A stretch of DNA of 10,749 nucleotides from CAZZNQ01 sp964655775 (GTDB taxonomy: Bacteria; Planctomycetota; Brocadiia; SM23-32). Position 1 is the stretch's first letter. The number at the start of each line of letters is the position of its first letter. Both the position numbers and the translations under genes were made by a program. Positions 7,131 to 10,749 of this stretch are shown here, one piece after another. Under the pieces are notes generated by a model that made no database searches, was not told the DNA's origin, and worked only from the letters and a program-made list of their open reading frames with translations. Location of the stretch: assembly GCA_964655775.1 (NCBI GenBank), contig CAZZNQ010000117.1, positions 1-10,749 on the forward strand, read 5' to 3'.

Positions 7131-8051
7131 ATGAAGTCTACACGCAAGAATATGATGGCTGCTGCTATGCTGATTGTCGGCCTCTGCGCCCCGTGCCTTG
7201 GGGCCGCCGACCAGCCCAAGCCGGCGCCCTTGCGCTGGAGGGGCTTTCGAGAGGCAAGGTTCCTGCGGGAGGTTTCCCAGAGGAAGGACCATGCGGAAGG
7301 CTTCACACCCCTTGATGAGCCCCCGATCCTGATCCTCCGCTTTGAAGGCGAGGCCAGCCAATGGCAGCGTTACGGCGTGACCGAGGCCAGGCCAACAGCC
7401 GAGTCTTCGCCACCCCGGAGAGAGCCGACCTATGCTGCCGAAATCAGTGCTATGGGGAACCCAGCCATGTTCGGAGTTGTTACTGAACTCGGGGAGTCAG
7501 ACATCGCTTTTCCCGTCAACGGCTTCATGCGCAGCTTTTCCTCGGTACCCGTGCTTCCACCGGGCACGCTAACAGAGGGTGATGATTGGCGGATCAAGGT
7601 TCCCCCCATACCGATGGGGAGGAACGAAACCAGAGAGCCCCGCCTGCAGTATAGCTGGTTGCAGCAGCATTGGACCGATACTCCTACAATCGATGGCTAT
7701 CGTTGCGCCCGGATAGAGTACAGCATCTGCGAGACAGCCGAGGCCACGGCTGAATTGCGCGATATCTACAGGAACGCGAACAGCGCCGAGGTGGAAATCG
7801 CGGGGGAAGTCTACTTCGCCATCGAAGAAGGCATACCCGTGCTGGAGTTCTGCACGTTGTCAGAGAAAGTAATAGACGCGGAGGGCAAACTGCTGCACTT
7901 CGAGCAGATGCGAAAACACCTCTTGCTTGTGTCGCGAACGCCTTTCCCGCAAGGGCACGCGCGGCCGATGCCGAAGTGGAACCCCACTTACCAACTTGGA
8001 CAGCAGGAGACCATGCCCGCAAGGGCGCAGCCATCGTCTGGCAATGAGTGA
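7131..8051 (+). CDS. Secreted protein of unknown function
   Basis: A 306-residue protein with a signal peptide: basic MKSTRK, hydrophobic MMAAAMLIVGLCA, probable cleavage after residue 25 (CLGA|AD). The mature part is probably rich in beta strands. 'SVPVLPPGTLTEGDDWRI', 'RCARIEYSI' and 'GEVYFAIEEGIPVL' follow a pattern seen in uncharacterised exported beta-rich proteins, in which a stable threshold phrase (LP.G....GD.W) precedes paired strands. I cannot assign a named family. There is no lipobox, catalytic motif or membrane segment beyond the signal. It lies 13 nt behind the truncated module frame and 37 nt ahead of the propeller pair, so it is probably co-transcribed with both. It might serve the upstream Vps62-like product, but nothing in its sequence shows this. 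Confidence 0.88.
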   Translation: MKSTRKNMMAAAMLIVGLCAPCLGAADQPKPAPLRWRGFREARFLREVSQRKDHAEGFTPLDEPPILILRFEGEASQWQRYGVTEARPTAESSPPRREPTYAAEISAMGNPAMFGVVTELGESDIAFPVNGFMRSFSSVPVLPPGTLTEGDDWRIKVPPIPMGRNETREPRLQYSWLQQHWTDTPTIDGYRCARIEYSICETAEATAELRDIYRNANSAEVEIAGEVYFAIEEGIPVLEFCTLSEKVIDAEGKLLHFEQMRKHLLLVSRTPFPQGHARPMPKWNPTYQLGQQETMPARAQPSSGNE

Positions 8052-8088
8052 TCCCCATAGGAACTTCAGCCCGGAAAGGAAGTCTCCG

Positions 8089-9246
8089 ATGAGAAGGGCG
8101 GGCTCTCACATGTTTATGGCGGTCGTCTTGGCCTTGTGGTTTGTTGGCTGCCAGACTCTCAGTGCGCAGGAGACAGCGATGTACCGCGCGAACCCGCGGC
8201 AGACCGGCGTCTACGACGTCACAGGGCCGACCAGCCAGCCGCAGGTCGCGTGGCAACACCAACTGCCGGCTCCTACACAACCCCTGATTGTGGGGGAGAA
8301 CCGGGTGCTCTGCCCCCTGGTGAGGCCGGTTTCCGATGCGGGTAGGCTTTACGCGTTGGAGATCTCCACCGGGACGCAGGCGTGGCACATACCCGACTTG
8401 AGTGGTCCGCCGAGCGCACCCGCAATCGCGAACGGGAAGGCATACTTCTGCGCGGGGGACAAGTTGTTCGCTGTGGCTGTCGATAGTGGTCAGGTCCAGG
8501 ATCAGCTGCAGATGGGCGACCTCTTCTCCACCGCATGCGTGGCAGACGGCCAGACATTGTACTTCGGAACGGATGGCGGATATGTGGTCTCGGTCGGAGT
8601 CAACTTGCAGAACCTGCAGCAGGTACACGTGACCAACCGAGAAGGTATCAGGGGAGAGATCGGCAACATCTGGGCGGCGCCGGCCGTGGACGACGGCACG
8701 CTTTACATCTCCAGCACCGGCGAATACGTGAAGGCCATCGACCTGCAGACCAGCAACGTTGTCTGGCAGCAGTCGATCGACTACATGTACCTCTGGATGG
8801 TACCGGTCGACTCCCGTGTCTGCGTTGCCGACCAGCGCGTCCTCTACGCGCACGATCTGGAGACTCTGGTCTGTGCGAACAGGCAGACCGGCGCGACGCA
8901 GTGGGAGTTCCCGGTGAGCGAACCGTTCGTGAGCGCGTTCGCCGTCGACGCCAGCAGAGCCTACGTGGCGGACCCCGGCGGCACCGTGTACGGCATCAAC
9001 CTGTCCGACGGATCGGTTGCCTGGCAGTTCGCAGCGCCGTCCATGCCCGGGAACGTATCCGTTGACCAGCAGCAGGCCTACTTCGGCACCAGACAGGGCA
9101 GGCTCTGCGCTTTGGACAAGGCCACCGGCCAGGAGAACTGGCACGTGGATCTGCCAGTCGAGGAAGGCATCATGGCCGCTCCGGTGCCGGTTGACGGCGC
9201 GCTGTTTGTGACGTCCCGCGACGGCAAGGTCTTCCGGCTGAACTGA
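8089..9246 (+). CDS. Secreted PQQ-type (BamB-like) beta-propeller protein, first of a tandem pair
   Basis: A 385-residue protein. The ATG at 8089 is chosen because GGAAAGGA (8073-8080) precedes it and a signal peptide follows. Cleavage is probably after residue 26 (LSA|QE), matching its paralogue. Cys21 in FVGC could alternatively be a weak lipobox. The mature chain opens with 'YRANPRQTGVYDVTGP', then repeats the PQQ-propeller blade signature: LYALEISTGTQAW, AIDLQTSNVVWQQ, CANRQTGATQWEF, GINLSDGSVAWQF, CALDKATGQENW. In the family such propellers bind PQQ in dehydrogenases or act as protein scaffolds, as in BamB. No alcohol-dehydrogenase catalytic or heme motifs are seen, so a non-enzymatic binding role is more likely. 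It is the shorter and possibly ancestral-length copy. Confidence 0.92.
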   Translation: MRRAGSHMFMAVVLALWFVGCQTLSAQETAMYRANPRQTGVYDVTGPTSQPQVAWQHQLPAPTQPLIVGENRVLCPLVRPVSDAGRLYALEISTGTQAWHIPDLSGPPSAPAIANGKAYFCAGDKLFAVAVDSGQVQDQLQMGDLFSTACVADGQTLYFGTDGGYVVSVGVNLQNLQQVHVTNREGIRGEIGNIWAAPAVDDGTLYISSTGEYVKAIDLQTSNVVWQQSIDYMYLWMVPVDSRVCVADQRVLYAHDLETLVCANRQTGATQWEFPVSEPFVSAFAVDASRAYVADPGGTVYGINLSDGSVAWQFAAPSMPGNVSVDQQQAYFGTRQGRLCALDKATGQENWHVDLPVEEGIMAAPVPVDGALFVTSRDGKVFRLN

Positions 9247-9260
9247 GCCGTTGCTCAGTT
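9241..9260. terminator. Perfect hairpin across the stop codon of the first propeller gene
   Basis: AACTGAGC (9241-9248) and GCTCAGTT (9253-9260) form a perfect 8-bp stem around the loop CGTT, with the TGA stop (9244-9246) inside the left arm. Only a short T run (9259-9261) follows, so termination would be partial at best. It could instead stabilise the 3' end of processed mRNA or set the ratio between the two propeller proteins. Confidence 0.4.
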
Positions 9261-9318
9261 TGGGCGCAACCGATTCACAGCGCGGCGGCTCCGATAGCGC
9301 CGGACAGCAACACGACAT

Positions 9319-9324
9319 AGGAGG
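9319..9324 (+). promoter_or_regulatory. Perfect Shine-Dalgarno of the second propeller gene
   Basis: AGGAGG lies 6 nt before the ATG at 9331 and fixes that start. The first propeller gene has a weaker site, so translation of the second may be stronger. The rest of the 84-nt gap (9247-9330) shows no convincing promoter. Confidence 0.8.
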
Positions 9325-9330
9325 ACGAAA

Positions 9331-10572
9331 ATGATAGCTCGCAGTCTCTGTCTCGTACTGTTGGCGATATCCGGCCTCTTGCTGCTCGGAGGGCAGACGG
9401 CCGGCGCACAAGAAGCCGCGATGCATCGGGCGAACGCGCGGCAGACCGGCGTCTACGACGTCACAGGACCGACCAGCCGGCCGCGGGTCGCATGGCGGCA
9501 CCGGCTCCCCGGCCCAACCACCGACCTCGTCGTGGGGAGCGATCGCGTCTTGTGCGCCCTGCAGTCGCCCACGGAGGATGCGGCCGGTGTGTCCCGCGGC
9601 AAGCTCTACGCCCTGGACGCGGCGACCGGTGACGTGAGCTGGGCGCTTTCCGAACTGGAAGCGCCCGCCACCATTCCGGCGATCCTGAACGGCCGCGTGT
9701 ACGTCGGGACGGGGGCAGGCGCCGTCTACTCGATAGATGCCGCCACCGGCCAGATCGAGGGACGGCTGTCGCTGGACGCGGGCATTTCCGGTCCGTGCAC
9801 GGCGGCCGGCGACACCCTCTACTTCGGGACGGACCGCGGATACGTCCTCTCGGTCGACGCGGACCTGCGGAACCCCCGGCAAACCCATGTGACCGACAGG
9901 GACATTCGTTGGATGCGCCAACAAGAGGAGGCCAAGAATGTTCCCGAGCCGTGGCCCGGCCACATCTGGACGGGGCCGGCCGTGGACGGCGACACTCTCT
10001 ACATCTCAAGCTCCGAAGAGCAGGTAAGAGCCATTCATCTGCAGAGCGGCAGAGTCCTCTGGCAGCAACCGATTGACGGCATCCCTCCCGTCTGGCCGCG
10101 GCTGATCCAGGGCATCCCCGACGTTGCCGTTCTGGCCGACGCCCGCGTGACCGTCACCGATACACACGTGCTGTACGTGCCCCACCCATCGGCATTGCGG
10201 TGTGCCGACAGACAAACCGGCCAGAAGCAATGGGACCGCTCGCTATGGCAACCTTTCATCACCGATTTCGTCGTCGAGAACGGCATGATCTACCTGGCCA
10301 GCCCCAAAGGAGGCATCTGGGCGGTGGACGAGTCGGATGGATCAATCGCGTGGCAAGGCGACATACTGCCAGCTCTGAATCTGTCTGCGGATGAGAAGCA
10401 CATCTACTTCGGCACGAACAAGGGGCAGGTGTACGCCCTGGACAAGGCCACGGGACAGGAGAAGTGGCACGTCGATCTGGATGTTGAAGGCGGTTTCCTG
10501 GCCGCTCCGGTTCCGGTTGACGGCGCGCTGTTTGTGACGTCCCGCGACGGCAAGGTCTTCCGGTTGGAGTAG
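9331..10572 (+). CDS. Secreted PQQ-type (BamB-like) beta-propeller protein, second of a tandem pair
   Basis: A 413-residue paralogue of the preceding gene. The signal peptide is residues 1-26 (hydrophobic SLCLVLLAISGLLLL, cleavage AGA|QE). Blade signatures are clear: LYALDAATGDVSW, VYSIDAATGQIEG, AIHLQSGRVLWQQ, CADRQTGQKQWD, AVDESDGSIAWQ and YALDKATGQEKW, ending in RDGKVFRLE. It is 28 residues longer than its partner. Extra loops include 'IRWMRQQEEAKNVPEPWPG' and a stretch after 'WQQPIDGI' with PPVWPRLIQGIPD. These would sit between blades and could alter partner or ligand choice. No heme or dehydrogenase motif is seen. The gene is complete, and its stop lies 19 nt before the truncated module at the window edge. 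Confidence 0.93.
   Translation: MIARSLCLVLLAISGLLLLGGQTAGAQEAAMHRANARQTGVYDVTGPTSRPRVAWRHRLPGPTTDLVVGSDRVLCALQSPTEDAAGVSRGKLYALDAATGDVSWALSELEAPATIPAILNGRVYVGTGAGAVYSIDAATGQIEGRLSLDAGISGPCTAAGDTLYFGTDRGYVLSVDADLRNPRQTHVTDRDIRWMRQQEEAKNVPEPWPGHIWTGPAVDGDTLYISSSEEQVRAIHLQSGRVLWQQPIDGIPPVWPRLIQGIPDVAVLADARVTVTDTHVLYVPHPSALRCADRQTGQKQWDRSLWQPFITDFVVENGMIYLASPKGGIWAVDESDGSIAWQGDILPALNLSADEKHIYFGTNKGQVYALDKATGQEKWHVDLDVEGGFLAAPVPVDGALFVTSRDGKVFRLE
9437..9467 (+). repeat. 31-nt identity with 8195-8225 at the 5' ends of the propeller pair
   Basis: The segment encoding most of RQTGVYDVTG is identical in DNA between the two propeller genes (offset 1242), while the genes differ in the middle. With the near-identical 3' ends it shows common origin by tandem duplication. 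Confidence 0.85.
10499..10566 (+). repeat. 68-nt near-identity with 9173-9240 at the 3' ends of the propeller pair
   Basis: The last 68 coding bases before the final residue and stop match the first propeller gene with only two mismatches, including synonymous positions. The encoded strand is AAPVPVDGALFVTSRDGKVF. Such DNA identity at one end of otherwise diverged paralogues suggests gene conversion, or use of this segment as a recombination arm. Confidence 0.85.
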
Positions 10573-10591
10573 GCCGCCTGCAGCCGGGCCC

Positions 10592-10749
10592 GGACGGCGT
10601 CCCCGGCAACGCCGACGACGACAACGAGTTCGAGAACGACCTGGTGCAGTTGACGCTGCAGTCGCTGAAGCCGTCGAGCCTGACGGGCACGGTAACGCTG
10701 AACCTGACGGACCCCGGCGGCGCGGTGAAGCTGTGGGTGCCGTCGGAAG
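10592..10749 (+). pseudogene. Headless Asp-rich module running off the window (5'-truncated, 3' end not seen)
   Basis: The frame reads PDGVPGNADDDNEFENDLVQ and continues through TLNLTDPGGAVKLWVPSE to the last base. It corresponds to residues about 597-648 of the protease and starts in the middle of the acidic loop. The frame is open upstream only because it overlaps the end of the second propeller gene. No start codon, ribosome site or signal peptide serves it, so on the visible sequence it cannot be exported or efficiently translated. A perfect palindrome CCGGGCCCGG (10584-10593) sits exactly on the junction. It may lead into a different C-terminal domain beyond the window. Confidence 0.7.

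Noticed and set aside
7927..8088. N-terminal extension of the first propeller gene overlapping the previous gene
   Set aside because: The extension has no signal peptide; the ATG at 8089 has a ribosome site and aligns with the paralogue's start.
7684..9963. 759-residue open frame on the minus strand across three + strand genes
   Set aside because: It runs opposite to clear signal-peptide and propeller genes and through two intergenic gaps. Its predicted protein has no recognisable domain, and it has no ribosome site. Long antisense frames are common opposite GC-rich coding DNA.

Overview
The window is GC-rich and every convincing gene lies on the + strand. All five intact genes encode proteins with N-terminal export signals. 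The Asp-rich 'DDDDDGDG...DGYDKDG.PGNADD' modules, the 'LTVWRRLHVE' protein type and the PQQ-type propellers with an 'RxNxRQTGVYDVTGP' start are, from memory, typical of large-genome environmental bacteria such as Planctomycetota, Hydrogenedentota and relatives. No marker gene fixes the phylum, so that placement is inference.

Layout: positions 1-446 are non-coding. They hold two strong hairpins (7-34 and 131-160), a 28/33/28-nt CRISPR-like repeat pair (160-248) and a plausible sigma70-type promoter (283-311). Next comes a secreted 1240-residue metzincin-type protease (447-4169) with four tandem Asp-rich modules. A secreted Ig-like/TPR-like protein follows 24 nt later (4194-5327). Position 5381 begins the middle of an Asp-rich module with no ribosome site, signal peptide or good start codon. 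This reads on through a FlgD-like Ig domain into a Vps62/DUF946-like domain and stops at 7117. A perfect AGGAGG overlaps that stop and starts a secreted protein of unknown function (7131-8051). Two tandem paralogous PQQ-type beta-propeller proteins follow (8089-9246 and 9331-10572). Only 19 nt after the last stop, the window ends inside another 5'-truncated module (10592-10749), about 95% identical in DNA to 2234-2391 of the protease gene.

The short gaps from 447 to 9246 suggest one transcript for an exported protein set: a calcium-dependent-looking protease, a Vps62-like C-terminal domain, accessory secreted proteins and propeller scaffolds. The most unusual feature is the pair of headless module fragments placed straight after complete genes. 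They look like full-length-gene-plus-orphan-cassette loci (as in Rhs/CdiA systems), where homologous module DNA could let different C-terminal domains be swapped onto one secreted N-terminus. This is a hypothesis. Ordinary decay after unequal recombination, or misassembly at repeats, are the main alternatives.
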